Assembly (NCBI GenBank): GCA_030668485.1 | Contig: DAOUTW010000014.1 | Location: 18,491-82,490, forward strand | Direction of reading: 5' to 3' | Length of the DNA stretch: 64,000 nucleotides | Origin: Candidatus Zixiibacteriota bacterium | GTDB taxonomy: Bacteria; Zixibacteria; MSB-5A5; GN15; JAAZOE01 | Shown here: piece after piece, positions 1 through 9,658 of the stretch | Numbering within the stretch: position 1 is the first letter of the stretch | How the letters are laid out: each line of letters opens with the position of its first letter | The notes under the pieces: model-generated | Seen by the model: only the letters and a program-made list of their open reading frames with translations | What the model was told of the DNA's origin: nothing | The model's database searches: none | Program-made: the position numbers and the translations under genes

Positions 1-2165
1 TGCCCCTGACGAATGACAGTTTCAACCGCCTCCAGTAAAACCGGATCATTAAGATGACGCATTTGGGATTTTTCCTCGGCAACCGCCTCGGATTCTTCTT
101 CCATAACTTCGCTGTAAGGTTGCTCCTTTAGAAAAGTCACCAACCCCTCAGTCTCCTGAGATGAAATAAAGGCTCCGTGAAGTCTGATAGGATCGGGATA
201 TCCGGATGGCAGATAGAGCATATCGCCCTTGCCCAGCAACCGCTCGGCGCCATTGCAGTCGAGAATGGTTCGAGAATCGGTTTTGGTGGCAACCTGGAAG
301 GCGACCCGCGAAGGGAAATTGGCCTTGATGAGTCCGGTAATAACATCCACCGAAGGCCGTTGTGTCGCGAGAATAAGATGGATACCGACGGCGCGAGCCA
401 TCTGAGCCAATCTGGTGACCAATAACTCAATCCTGCTGGAATTGCCCGACATCATCAAATCGGCCAATTCATCGATGATGATGACAATATAAGGAAGTTT
501 GCTCTCGGCCGATTTCTGTTTATTATTGTAATCGACAATACTCCGCACCGATGCCCCGGCCAGGAGTTTATAACGCTGCTCCATCTCCATCACGATCTCT
601 TGCAGAACCCGCTCGGCCGATTTCGGATTGGTTACCACCTTTTCCATCAGGTATGGAATACCCTTATAAATGGTCAGCTCAAGCATTTTGGGGTCGATAA
701 AAACAAACTTCAATTCATCCGGATGGAGAGCATAAATCAGCGAGGTGATGACCACGTTGATACAAACCGATTTCCCCGAGCCGGTAGTGCCGGCAATCAG
801 AAGATGTGGCATTTCGGCCAGATCGGCCACAAAAGGTTTTCCCGCTATATCTTTGCCGAAAGCCAGCGGAAGGTGAAGACCGTTTTTCTGATATTTCTCT
901 GATGACAGGATATCGCGGGCATAAACCAGTTGCGGATTTTTGTTGGGAATCTCAATACCGACGGCGGCCTTGCCCGGAATCGGAGCCACAATTCGAATAC
1001 TCTTGGCCCTGAGGTTCAAAGCCAGATCTTCGGATAAATTGGCGATCTGATTGACTTTGATCCCGGCCGCCGGTCTGATTTCAAAACGAGTAATCACCGG
1101 TCCGGGGTACATCTCGATATTTCCGTTCAGCCTGACCCCGAAGGTCTCCAAAGTCTCACGCAGGGATCGTGCCGTTTCCGGCAATTCCTTCTCATCATAG
1201 GCCGGCTCGACGTTTTCCGGTTCTTTAAGAAGATCCAGCCCCGGTTCTATAAAAGTGCCCTGATGATCCCCCGCCGTGCCCTCCTGATTCGGCAATTGCT
1301 CCTGCCCGGAGGGAGTTTCACTTCTGCCCGGCAAGACAACTTTTCTCTTCGATTTCTGTTTGCCCGCATCGCCGGTCCGATCGACCATTACTTTATCTTC
1401 AATTTGAATCTCTTCTTCATGCGTTTCAGCAGTGTCGGATTTGTCCTTTTTCTTTCTTTTTTTCCGGGCCTGCTTCAACTCTTTCTTGAAATTGTCGGCT
1501 CCCTTTATAACAGCCCGGTTCCTTATATCGAAAAATTCGCGCACACGCCCCAATGCCGGCATTGCTTTTTCATAGGCCTGCGTCAAAAGGCCAAGGGCAA
1601 TTTCTTCAAGCTTATTGACCAGGTTCCGGAAGCGGTGCGAAATGGAGGCATAGAATACGAGAGTCGATATTATGGCCGAAATGATGACAATAAATGAACC
1701 GACGGTGCCAACCAGTTTAATCATCAATTCGATAATACTCTGACCCATTACCCCCGAACCATCGGGTACATTGAAACCGATATAGCCGCGTCCGACTCGA
1801 GCGATGTCAAAAACCATTGTTATCAGAAACAGTAGCGCCCAAACCATGGCCGCATGTTTCAGCATTCGGCGTCCGAGATCAATCCCCGTTAATTTGACAC
1901 CCAGAACACATAAAAATATCGAAAGAAAAATAGCGCTCCAGCCCAGGAAGGAATAGGCAAAATAGGCCAGGTAGGCACCCATCATTCCGCCCGGATTGGA
2001 CAACACAATCGATAAGGGGTTGCCGTAGACCGCTTCATCGGAGCTAATCAAGCTGTCATCGGCGCTCGTATGCCCCATCAGGCTGATCAGGAACATCAAC
2101 CCGAAAGCGATCGTCAAAACGCCAATAATCTGTATTTTCCGTTTTTGATCCATAATCTTCCGCAT
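1..2165 (-). CDS. ftsK: FtsK/SpoIIIE family DNA translocase, 3' end missing
   Basis: The frame is open from the left edge of the window to an ATG at 2163-2165, so about 721 residues are present and the C-terminus lies outside. The first ~170 residues hold four hydrophobic membrane segments. A charged linker follows (about 175-300, with a basic KKRKKD patch), then the motor domain. The Walker A motif AGTTGSGKSVCIN lies at about residue 455 and the Walker B motif IIIDELADLMM about 120 residues later. The family is a septum-anchored hexameric ATPase that pumps chromosomal DNA during division and unlinks dimers through XerCD. The C-terminal gamma domain that reads KOPS would lie beyond position 1. 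A second in-frame ATG at 2151-2153, preceded by GGAAG, is an alternative start. No strong Shine-Dalgarno is visible at either. The family assignment is very secure. Confidence 0.96.
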   Translation of the reverse strand, partial: MRKIMDQKRKIQIIGVLTIAFGLMFLISLMGHTSADDSLISSDEAVYGNPLSIVLSNPGGMMGAYLAYFAYSFLGWSAIFLSIFLCVLGVKLTGIDLGRRMLKHAAMVWALLFLITMVFDIARVGRGYIGFNVPDGSGVMGQSIIELMIKLVGTVGSFIVIISAIISTLVFYASISHRFRNLVNKLEEIALGLLTQAYEKAMPALGRVREFFDIRNRAVIKGADNFKKELKQARKKRKKKDKSDTAETHEEEIQIEDKVMVDRTGDAGKQKSKRKVVLPGRSETPSGQEQLPNQEGTAGDHQGTFIEPGLDLLKEPENVEPAYDEKELPETARSLRETLETFGVRLNGNIEMYPGPVITRFEIRPAAGIKVNQIANLSEDLALNLRAKSIRIVAPIPGKAAVGIEIPNKNPQLVYARDILSSEKYQKNGLHLPLAFGKDIAGKPFVADLAEMPHLLIAGTTGSGKSVCINVVITSLIYALHPDELKFVFIDPKMLELTIYKGIPYLMEKVVTNPKSAERVLQEIVMEMEQRYKLLAGASVRSIVDYNNKQKSAESKLPYIVIIIDELADLMMSGNSSRIELLVTRLAQMARAVGIHLILATQRPSVDVITGLIKANFPSRVAFQVATKTDSRTILDCNGAERLLGKGDMLYLPSGYPDPIRLHGAFISSQETEGLVTFLKEQPYSEVMEEESEAVAEEKSQMRHLNDPVLLEAVETVIRQG

Positions 2166-2205
2166 TATTAACTAAGTAACATACCGGTTTGAATCCATAC
2201 CGGTC

Positions 2206-2240
2206 AACAAAAAAAGGCAGGGCTTTTGAAACCCTGCCTT
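2206..2240 (-). terminator. Rho-independent terminator of the HU gene
   Basis: A 9-bp perfect stem (AAGGCAGGG/CCCTGCCTT, 2214-2222 with 2232-2240) is followed on the minus strand by a run of Ts (2209-2215). It lies 20 nt past the HU stop codon. Confidence 0.9.
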
Positions 2241-2260
2241 CGATAATTGAACGATCTAAT

Positions 2261-2536
2261 TTACTTTTTGACCGCGTCGCGTAACGATTTGCCGGCTTTG
2301 AATTTCGGCACCCGCGCCGCAGGAATCTTGAGCGCCTCACCGGTTTGCGGATTACGACCGGTGCGAGCTTTTCTCTTGCTGGTCGAGAAAGTACCAAAGC
2401 CAACAAAGCTAACCTTCTGTCCCTTTTTGAGAGCTGTCGTCACTGATCCGAAAAAGGTCTTCAGCGCATCGCCAGCGGCTCTCTTGCTAATGCCGGCGTC
2501 CTTTGCCATTTTTGTAACCAACTGATCCTTGGTCAT
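2261..2536 (-). CDS. hup: HU-family DNA-binding protein
   Basis: This 91-residue protein matches the usual 90-aa length of HU. It begins MTKDQLVTKMAKDAG and carries the family signature GFGTFSTSKRKARTGRNPQTG at about 47-66, including the arm motif RNPQTG that inserts a proline into the DNA minor groove. The basic C-terminal tail is KFKAGKSLRDAVKK. HU bends and compacts chromosomal DNA as a dimer. The start is fixed by a strong Shine-Dalgarno GGAGG (2544-2548), 7 nt upstream of the ATG. The gene stands alone, with its own promoter and terminator. Whether it forms homodimers or pairs with a second HU subunit cannot be seen here. Confidence 0.97.
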   Translation of the reverse strand: MTKDQLVTKMAKDAGISKRAAGDALKTFFGSVTTALKKGQKVSFVGFGTFSTSKRKARTGRNPQTGEALKIPAARVPKFKAGKSLRDAVKK

Positions 2537-2589
2537 TGCATTGCCTCCAAAGGTTAATGGTGTATTGAACTCTTTTTTTATCGATACAA

Positions 2590-2618
2590 ATTTACCCGGT
2601 TATTAAAACTGTTGTCAA
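2590..2618 (-). promoter_or_regulatory. Sigma70-type promoter of the HU gene
   Basis: A perfect -35 box TTGACA (2613-2618) is followed after a 17-nt spacer by GTAAAT (2590-2595) as the -10 box, about 53 nt upstream of the HU start codon. Confidence 0.7.
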
Positions 2619-2645
2619 TTTAAAACATTACGGAAAGTGCAAAAA

Positions 2646-2693
2646 AACCGCTATAAATGGGCTTTTGGAGGCAATAACCGCTATAAATGCCCT
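2646..2693. repeat. Pair of 13-bp direct repeats upstream of the HU promoter
   Basis: ACCGCTATAAATG occurs twice, about 30 bp apart. It is followed by GGC in one copy and CCC in the other. The pair lies between the lptD-like gene and the HU promoter. It could be a binding site for a regulator or a duplicated terminator remnant. No function is shown. Confidence 0.4.
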
Positions 2694-2728
2694 AAATCAT
2701 AGGCTCAACAAGATAGATGGCGGGTAAA

Positions 2729-5700
2729 TTACCGATTAAACAGGGCTCCGCGGAGACCCGATTCTGATTTTTCAACCTTGATATCGGGTATGGCAATGAC
2801 ATTGATCTTAAAATAATAACCCTGCCTTGAACCATTTGGAATCCAGTAAAAATGCGCTTCCCAACAATGCATTTTCCGGTAAAGGTCGACCATCTTATCA
2901 ATCGACTCATGCCGGACAAAATCGTATCGCTGCGAATACTTGAATTTCCAGTACCTGGTCAGCCCCATATTGAAGGTATACTGAAGCCAATGAGTTCGGC
3001 TTGTCGTTGCCCCATGAGACCTCGACTCACTATAGCTGTAAGAAACATTCACATTCCAGTCCGATCCACCGGAACCGCCGTCAGGAACCGGCGTGGATAA
3101 ATCGGCATTCAATCCCGACCCCGAGGATAATCCCAGGCTGTCCTTCACATAGTCGGAACTGAGCCCCTGTCGCGTATAATCATCCGCCACCGACCCCCTG
3201 GCCTGGAACGAACCCGAAACATTAAAGGATCGCAAACTGGGTGAACGCCAGTTCAACTCATCGTTCTGATCATAAAGATCGTGGCTCAGACTTCCCCGCA
3301 AACTGACGTTTTTAAGAAGCGTCGAGGAAATTGAGGTGCTGAGATAGCTGAATTTCTTTTCCTGTGCCTCAAAATTATAACTGAGGTTGGAGCTGACCCG
3401 CATGAGATCAATCTTCTTTTCCGACTCGCCCGATTTGACTTTGGCCTGAAAAAGATTCTGGAGGCCAAATGATAATCTCTTTGACTTGCCACCGCCGCCG
3501 CCCCGTCCTGTGAAGGACTTGACCGGGTCATTTTTGGTTATGGCCGGGCTCCATCCAAAACTCACTGACGGCGATATCACATGGCGCAGAGCCACCAGTC
3601 CCAGTTGATTTATATTGAAGGTTCCGTAAAGATCGGTATTGGAATTCATAGATGCCGAAATCGCTCCGCGCCGATACGACCGGTCAGCCGGAATTCCCGC
3701 CGTATGAGCCTGGTCCGATTTCATTATATAATACCAGGTTTCCTGCATCGATAGGCTGGGACCGAGGGTCAGATATTTGAAAAGCTTTTGCGGAGCCGAC
3801 AATGAGAAGCTGTGATCGAGATAACCGAAATCCTTCCAGGTTCGGGTCCGAGTTTCCACGGACGTGGAATCGTCGATGACTTGCGTATTGGTGAGATATT
3901 TCTGGCTGGTCAGAATACCGAAGCTGTTTCGATATCCGACATAGAATGAGTTATACCAACTCTTGACCGTCTGACCATCGACCTCACGGCCGCTTCCGAA
4001 AGGATGAAATGATGGCATGGTGAAACTACCGGTCGGAAGACTGCTATTGCGGGAGTCATCGTCAAGATTATTGACATGGCTGAAGGAGAGAGAAACTGAC
4101 GACCGGCCGAACCGCTTGTTGAAATTCGCCTTGGAAGTAATGTTGCGGTTCCGGCGTTCATCAGGATCATTGGAAAAATCGGTATTGTAATTCTTATCCG
4201 ACACAAAATTCCCAGACCCCCTGAAATCTATCTCGTACGGAAACGTTTGAGAATGATTACCTGCCAGACGCCAACGGTCCCGCTTGGTTTCTGAGAAGGC
4301 CGATTCCTGGCGATCCCGTGAATATGATGCCCGGACACTTCCATTATAGGTATATCGCTTATTGTATCTGAAAGAGTTGTTGAGAGTAATCCCGACATTC
4401 TCGTAATAATCAAACGATGTCTGTAGATCCCAGTATTCCGAGGCGGCCCAATAATAACCGAGATTACCGATAAAACGACTCCCCTGCTCGAAATTTCCCA
4501 GCTTGATCGGCAACATCCCCGAATGCCGCCCCCGCTTAAGCGGAAATATATAATATGGAATCGTCAGGGTCGGGATGGTCTCGATATAAAGCGTCACCGG
4601 TCTGGCGATGACCCGGTCATTGTGGATCAGCTTCATCTTCTTGCAGCGGAAATGGAAATGCGGCTCCTCCAGATCGCAGGAGGACAGCTTTCCGTTTTCG
4701 ACATAGAAAATCTCGTCATCTTCCTTAAAAAGATCCTGACCGCGATAATATGCCATTTCATACTTGGTTGTGGCATTTTCGATTTTGCCCTTTTTGGTAT
4801 CGACATTAAATACCATCTGTGAGCCAAAAATCTCTTCATCGCCGTCCTTCAATGACAGCGGCCTCAGTTGCACATTGCTGTCGACCGTATCCGCTCCCGC
4901 CGTGGCCAGCACCACCCGTCGGGGGACGTCATAATCGACCCGGTCGGCCTTCAATGACACTTCCCCCTGCAGAACCGAGGCATCCCCCGTTATACGAATA
5001 ATTCGGTTGGCCGCAAAATACTCGAGAAAATTACCATTATAGAGAATCGAATCTTCCGGCGTAATGAAGGCTACCGTGGAATCGGATGCCAGTGTAGTAT
5101 CGCTCGAAGCGACCTCGGAGCTGTCCAACGCCAGAGAGTCGGCCATAACCTGCCTGACCGTATCTACCGCTGCAGAATCGGGCGAATTACCATCGACCAT
5201 TGCCATTGAATCGCTCATTGCCGTATCAGGCGGTCGATCGCTTTCGGTAATATATATCCCCTCCGCGCCTCCTTTAATCTCGGCTTTGGTTATCCGCCGG
5301 TTGGCGACATAAATAAAAATCGTATCACCCGATACAAAATTCTTGCCGGCTCCGGTCGTATCATCCGGCGAGGGATAATATTCCGACCGCGCCGCACCCA
5401 TCGCCGCTATTTTACGGATCTCGCCATCATTAAAGTAAAACTTTATATTATCCCCGGATAATTTTGTATCCCCGGAAAATTCACCGCTGGCCGAATCGTC
5501 TCCCTCAATAAAATAGGCGGTTGCATCGTCGAACACTTCGATCTCCTGAACGCCGCCGCCGGATAATAGTATTCGCATTAACTGACCTGCTATATTAGAC
5601 GAATCACGAACCGCCCGCGGCTCCTCCCTCAGAACCAGCAGGTTCTCCTGCTGTGAAAACTCGGCACAGCCGCAGGTCGCGCGAGTATCCTGATGTGTGA

Positions 5701-6247
5701 TGACGACATTATCCTCAGCCTCACCATTTCTCTCGTCGCTATAGAAAGTCAGGTAATCGGCTGTGATTTCGACCATGTTGGCCGTATCGGGATAATTGAG
5801 ATACAGGCGCGGATCACCATCGAGAGAAACCATCTGTACGACCCGGTCGAATTCCGCCGTCTGCGATTCGGCCTTGATCGAATCCAGAGAATGAATCAGG
5901 ACCACATTCCCCTGGGCAACCATCACCGAATCCTGGTGATAATAACTCAACTGCTCGGCCCGGATTTGCTGTGCCGAATCGTAGGCATCGACATTACCGA
6001 AAAAGTGAATGATATTTCTATCACGAAGCCATACCAGTGAATCGGAAGAAATGTAGGTCGAATCGAGCCGCAGGCGTATATTTCCTATCCCGTACCAGAC
6101 ATTGCCGCTGTCGGTAACCCTGCGATTCAGTTGATCGAAGTTTTCCAGGACGAGCGATCTTTTAGCATCAGCCGCAGCAATACTTGATAACAATAAAAAG
6201 ATTACAGTTAGCGCCGGTATAATCGTTATGTAAAATTTCTGTACCAT
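2729..6247 (-). CDS. lptD: LptD/OstA-like outer-membrane LPS assembly protein
   Basis: The protein has 1172 residues, much longer than the ~780-aa LptD of proteobacteria. An N-terminal signal peptide (ITIIPALTVIFLLLSSIAAADA) is followed by OstA/LptA-type beta-jellyroll repeats (about 50-270). A low-complexity acidic Asp/Ser stretch (about 335-395) comes next, then a second OstA stretch. The LptD barrel runs from about residue 520 to the end, rich in alternating aromatic beta-strands. The pattern CDLEEPHFHFRCKK at about 520 is a typical LptD entry into the barrel. Family members form the outer-membrane pore that places lipopolysaccharide in the outer leaflet. The ATG lies 3 nt after the stop of the upstream AlaX-like gene, so the two are probably cotranscribed. 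LptE is not in the window. The fold is well supported. LPS as the substrate is inferred from the family. Confidence 0.88.
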   Translation of the reverse strand: MVQKFYITIIPALTVIFLLLSSIAAADAKRSLVLENFDQLNRRVTDSGNVWYGIGNIRLRLDSTYISSDSLVWLRDRNIIHFFGNVDAYDSAQQIRAEQLSYYHQDSVMVAQGNVVLIHSLDSIKAESQTAEFDRVVQMVSLDGDPRLYLNYPDTANMVEITADYLTFYSDERNGEAEDNVVITHQDTRATCGCAEFSQQENLLVLREEPRAVRDSSNIAGQLMRILLSGGGVQEIEVFDDATAYFIEGDDSASGEFSGDTKLSGDNIKFYFNDGEIRKIAAMGAARSEYYPSPDDTTGAGKNFVSGDTIFIYVANRRITKAEIKGGAEGIYITESDRPPDTAMSDSMAMVDGNSPDSAAVDTVRQVMADSLALDSSEVASSDTTLASDSTVAFITPEDSILYNGNFLEYFAANRIIRITGDASVLQGEVSLKADRVDYDVPRRVVLATAGADTVDSNVQLRPLSLKDGDEEIFGSQMVFNVDTKKGKIENATTKYEMAYYRGQDLFKEDDEIFYVENGKLSSCDLEEPHFHFRCKKMKLIHNDRVIARPVTLYIETIPTLTIPYYIFPLKRGRHSGMLPIKLGNFEQGSRFIGNLGYYWAASEYWDLQTSFDYYENVGITLNNSFRYNKRYTYNGSVRASYSRDRQESAFSETKRDRWRLAGNHSQTFPYEIDFRGSGNFVSDKNYNTDFSNDPDERRNRNITSKANFNKRFGRSSVSLSFSHVNNLDDDSRNSSLPTGSFTMPSFHPFGSGREVDGQTVKSWYNSFYVGYRNSFGILTSQKYLTNTQVIDDSTSVETRTRTWKDFGYLDHSFSLSAPQKLFKYLTLGPSLSMQETWYYIMKSDQAHTAGIPADRSYRRGAISASMNSNTDLYGTFNINQLGLVALRHVISPSVSFGWSPAITKNDPVKSFTGRGGGGGKSKRLSFGLQNLFQAKVKSGESEKKIDLMRVSSNLSYNFEAQEKKFSYLSTSISSTLLKNVSLRGSLSHDLYDQNDELNWRSPSLRSFNVSGSFQARGSVADDYTRQGLSSDYVKDSLGLSSGSGLNADLSTPVPDGGSGGSDWNVNVSYSYSESRSHGATTSRTHWLQYTFNMGLTRYWKFKYSQRYDFVRHESIDKMVDLYRKMHCWEAHFYWIPNGSRQGYYFKINVIAIPDIKVEKSESGLRGALFNR

Positions 6248-6250
6248 TGG

Positions 6251-7441
6251 TTATATATCGAATATCTTCTCCGGTGCGGCAATTAAAACTTTGATATCAT
6301 CACTTTTGAAACCGCCACCCTGGGCCAATTGCGGCGATCCTCCACCGCGCCCGCCGAATTGATCGGCGACTTTTTTCAACAAATCGGAAGCCGATAAAGG
6401 CAAACCCTCGGATACCGCCATAAGCAGTTTGTCATCAGCCCCGATAACGGCCACCACCTCATACCTGTTTATTATACCCAATGCCGCCTGTCTCGCCTCC
6501 TTAAAATTTTCGCCGGAGAAATCAACCGCGATAACCTTGGTACCGTTTATATCGATGGCATTCTTATACCATTGGTCAATATATGTCGGAAGCATCTGCC
6601 GTTTCAGTTCGGTATTCTTTTTTCTAAGACGCCCATTTTCGGCGACCAGGTTCTCCACTGCTTCCAGAGATTCACGACCATGTCGGGTAAATATATTCGA
6701 GATGCTTTCAATCTGATCAAAACGCCACCGATAATCTTCCACCGCCTGCATTCCGGTAAGGAAGTGAATACGGAGATTCCCCCGGAGTTTCTCCTGGCCG
6801 GTGATTTTGATCACCCCGACCGATCCGGTCGCCTCCGAATGAGTACCGCCGCAGGCCGACCAGTCGAAATCCTTGATGGTGATAATTCGATATTGCTCCT
6901 CTTCCCGATCCGGAATCTTGCGCAAAGGAATTTCCTTTAGTTTGTCATGGGGAACAAAATCGATAGACACCGGACGGTCCTGAAAAATTACTTCATTAGC
7001 CAAAAGCTCCGCCCGGAGGAGATCATCATCGGTAAGACTTTCACGATTCACCTCAATGGTCGAGTAATCATCACCCAGGCGGGCGCTGACCGTCTCGGCC
7101 TGACAGGTTTCAATCAGAGCTCGCGAAAGGATATGCTGGCCGGTATGTTTCTGCATATTATCGCGTCGCCGATCGGCATCGATCTTCCCGGAAACTTTGT
7201 CTCCAACATTAAAGGTCGGCGCCTCATTCATTACATGAAAAACCTCGCCACCCTCATCAATAACTTCGACCACCTTCATACCGGATAGATTTCCGGTATC
7301 AAAAAGCTGTCCCCCCGAGGTCGGATAAAAAGCCGAACGATCGAGGCGCACCCGGTAAGATTCGTCAGCCTGATCTATTCCCGTCGCACTGGCTTTAAAG
7401 GTCAAAATCGACGAATCGCGATAATATAATCTCTCAGTCAT
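6251..7441 (-). CDS. alaX: AlaX-L-type alanyl-tRNA editing protein with DHHA1 domain
   Basis: This 396-residue protein resembles only the second half of alanyl-tRNA synthetase. An N-terminal beta-barrel segment (AFYPTSGGQLFDTG, about 38-50) leads into the editing domain, which has the zinc ligands HTGQH (99-103) and CGGTH (197-201). A coiled coil (about 255-290) and a DHHA1 domain with the glycine-rich motif FGGRGGGSPQLAQGG (about 368-383) complete the protein. There is no aminoacylation domain. AlaX-L proteins hydrolyse Ser- or Gly-tRNA(Ala) in trans, and the DHHA1 part helps bind tRNA. A GAGGA Shine-Dalgarno lies just upstream of the ATG. The gene sits directly ahead of the lptD-like gene, and no functional link between them is evident. 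Confidence 0.9.
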   Translation of the reverse strand: MTERLYYRDSSILTFKASATGIDQADESYRVRLDRSAFYPTSGGQLFDTGNLSGMKVVEVIDEGGEVFHVMNEAPTFNVGDKVSGKIDADRRRDNMQKHTGQHILSRALIETCQAETVSARLGDDYSTIEVNRESLTDDDLLRAELLANEVIFQDRPVSIDFVPHDKLKEIPLRKIPDREEEQYRIITIKDFDWSACGGTHSEATGSVGVIKITGQEKLRGNLRIHFLTGMQAVEDYRWRFDQIESISNIFTRHGRESLEAVENLVAENGRLRKKNTELKRQMLPTYIDQWYKNAIDINGTKVIAVDFSGENFKEARQAALGIINRYEVVAVIGADDKLLMAVSEGLPLSASDLLKKVADQFGGRGGGSPQLAQGGGFKSDDIKVLIAAPEKIFDI

Positions 7442-7472
7442 ATATTCCTCTGGCCGATACTAAATCATCCAA

Positions 7473-8234
7473 TTATGCGACAGTGTTAATCAGCGAACCG
7501 ATATGTTCTACCCGTACCTCGATCCGGTCGCCTTTCTGCATCGGATCGATTCCCTGAGGCGTCCCGGTCGAAATCACATCACCCGGCATCAGGGTCATAA
7601 TCGATGATATGAAATTAACCAAAAACGGAACCGAGAAGATCATGTCCGAGGTCCGGCCGGACTGCTTCTGCTCACCATTTAAAAATGCCTCGACCGAAAG
7701 ATCGGACACATCAATACCCCGAACCACATGCGGCCCCACCGGACAGAAGGTGTCGAATCCCTTACCGCGGGTCCACTGTCCGTCGGCCTTCTGAACCTTG
7801 CGCGCAGTGACATCGTTAAGACAGGTATAACCGAAGATATAATCGTCAGCCTTCTCTTCTGGAATCTTGTGCCCCCGGCGTCCGATTACGACCGCCAGTT
7901 CGGCTTCGTAATCGACCCGGTCGATACCGTCAGGATAGATGATATCCCCCCCCGGAGCCAACAGCGAAGATGGCGGTTTCATGAACAAGACCGGATTCTC
8001 CGGGACTTTGTTGGCCGACTGCGATTGTTCGACATGCATATGATAATTGAGCCCGACGCAAATGATCTTGGTCGGCTCCACCGGGCAGAGTACCTTGACA
8101 TCCGTAATATTGGCCGTATCGCCGGTCGGCTTGCTTCGCAGCCAGAACGGTCCATCGAGAACGGTAATACTGGAGCCGTCTACTCTACCATAATGTTCCT
8201 CGCCCGACATTTCAAAATGTATGTACTTTTCCAA
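7473..8234 (-). CDS. Fumarylacetoacetate hydrolase family protein
   Basis: This 253-residue protein shows the FAH fold signature. VGLNYHMHVEQ is at about 61-71 and VLFMKPPSSLL at about 83-93. The metal-binding acidic residues lie in VDYEAELAVVIG, and the motif YTCLNDVTARKVQ is followed by GKGFDTFCPVGPHVV and DVISTGTPQGI. Family members cleave or isomerise C-C bonds in 2-oxo or 1,3-dicarbonyl acids (for example 2-hydroxyhepta-2,4-diene-1,7-dioate isomerase, or acylpyruvase/oxaloacetate decarboxylase types). The exact substrate cannot be told from sequence, and no catabolic partners are nearby. The start is a TTG at 8232-8234, preceded by AAGGAA at suitable spacing. The next in-frame Met (MSGEE) is 8 residues later. 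Confidence 0.85.
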   Translation of the reverse strand: MEKYIHFEMSGEEHYGRVDGSSITVLDGPFWLRSKPTGDTANITDVKVLCPVEPTKIICVGLNYHMHVEQSQSANKVPENPVLFMKPPSSLLAPGGDIIYPDGIDRVDYEAELAVVIGRRGHKIPEEKADDYIFGYTCLNDVTARKVQKADGQWTRGKGFDTFCPVGPHVVRGIDVSDLSVEAFLNGEQKQSGRTSDMIFSVPFLVNFISSIMTLMPGDVISTGTPQGIDPMQKGDRIEVRVEHIGSLINTVA

Positions 8235-8264
8235 GGCTGCTTTCCTTTCTTCCGGCTAAGCCGT

Positions 8265-9626
8265 CTATGTCTCAATAAGACCTGTTTTCTTCCACTTCCC
8301 CCGCCAGAACCAATAGGCTACGGCGATCGCTTTGGCTACGGTGGTCAAAGAAAGCGCCCACCAGACTCCGTTTACACCGAACCCCAAAGTATAACACAAA
8401 TAGTATGCCAGAGGCAACCGAGCAATCGATCCGGGAATCGAAACCGCCATCGACGGGACGGTATTTCCAGCTCCGGCAAAAGCTCCCTCCAGAACGATCT
8501 CAACCGCCATGAACATCTGAGACAGAGCCAGAATCCGCAAATAATACGTCGCTACCGCGATAACCGCTTCATCTCTGATAAAAATCATGGCCAGTTGACG
8601 CGGAAATATCAGAAATGCCAGGGCGATAACACCTGTTATGACAACACTTATTCCGACTGTCGTCCATGCTGCTCGGGCAGCCCGCAAGGTCTTTCCGGCC
8701 CCAAGGTTTTGCCCTACCAGGGTCGAAGCGGCCATTGAAATCCCGATACATAACAAAAATGACAGCGATTCCATCCTATGGCCGATCATCAGCGCGGCAA
8801 TCGACACCGTTCCAAAATCAGCCACAATCCGATTTATAAATATATATATAACTGAAAAGACCACTCCTGAGATCGCCGGAGGAAATCCAATCCGCAGAAT
8901 ACTCAAACCTATCCGGAAATTCAATTTCTCCCACAAACGGAATTTCAGAGGGTAACGCAACCGCCCGCGCATAATCATCGATATATACACCAGAGTACCG
9001 CAGGCTGCCGCTATCACGGTGGCGATTGAGGCGCCGGTCGTCCCCCATTCCGGAAACGGCCCCACGCCGAAGATTAGGAGCGGATCGAGGCCGATATTTA
9101 TTATCACCGCCACTATCGATCCGATAAGATGTGCTTTGGCGTCGCCCGCGGCTCGGAAAATTCCGGAAAAGGTCTCGTTTACGACAAAGAAAATCGAGCC
9201 GATAAAAAAGACTCGCAGGTAATCGATACCCAATATGGAGACGGCCTCTTCCGTGCCCATCAAGCGAAAAATCGGTGTACTTATTCCAAGACCGATCAGG
9301 CTGAAGGCAATCCCGATCCATATGGCAAACAGAAGGCTCTGTCGGGCCGCTCGACTGGCATCCTCTTCCTTGCGGGCGCCGACGGCTCGTGAGATGATGG
9401 CCAGTACTCCGGTCGGTATAATCAATAGCAATGAATAGAAAGTCCAGATAGGAAACATGCTCGACGTTACCGCTGCCATTTCCACTGTCCCCAACCGTCC
9501 GACCCAGATAGCATCGGTGATCGATAAGAACGTCTCGAAAAACATCGAGGTAACCGCCGGCCATCCCAGTCGCCAGACCGATCTGAGGATCGATCCTTCC
9601 GTATATATTTGCTCGTCTTTATTCAT
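8265..9626 (-). CDS. MATE-family multidrug/Na+ antiporter
   Basis: The 453 residues contain about twelve hydrophobic segments arranged as two related halves. The first begins SVWRLGWPAVTSMFFETFLSI and the second SILRIGFPPAISGVVFSVIY, as in NorM/DinF-type exporters, which use a Na+ or H+ gradient to expel cationic compounds. Substrate is unknown. Start choice is ambiguous. The ATG at 9624-9626 follows immediately after a terminator-like hairpin. A TTG at 9642-9644 (six residues longer) lies inside that hairpin and has a GGGAGGG sequence at good spacing. If the TTG is used, the hairpin would both end the upstream transcript and bury the ribosome site. Confidence 0.88.
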   Translation of the reverse strand: MNKDEQIYTEGSILRSVWRLGWPAVTSMFFETFLSITDAIWVGRLGTVEMAAVTSSMFPIWTFYSLLLIIPTGVLAIISRAVGARKEEDASRAARQSLLFAIWIGIAFSLIGLGISTPIFRLMGTEEAVSILGIDYLRVFFIGSIFFVVNETFSGIFRAAGDAKAHLIGSIVAVIINIGLDPLLIFGVGPFPEWGTTGASIATVIAAACGTLVYISMIMRGRLRYPLKFRLWEKLNFRIGLSILRIGFPPAISGVVFSVIYIFINRIVADFGTVSIAALMIGHRMESLSFLLCIGISMAASTLVGQNLGAGKTLRAARAAWTTVGISVVITGVIALAFLIFPRQLAMIFIRDEAVIAVATYYLRILALSQMFMAVEIVLEGAFAGAGNTVPSMAVSIPGSIARLPLAYYLCYTLGFGVNGVWWALSLTTVAKAIAVAYWFWRGKWKKTGLIET

Positions 9627-9631
9627 AATAA

Positions 9632-9658
9632 AAAGGGAGGGCAATCATTGCCCTCCCT
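9632..9658 (-). terminator. Terminator hairpin overlapping the MATE gene start region
   Basis: A perfect stem AGGGAGGGCAAT/ATTGCCCTCCCT is followed on the minus strand by TTTTTATT. It lies 29 nt after the stop of the peptidase-like lipoprotein gene and ends next to the ATG of the MATE gene. Confidence 0.75.
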
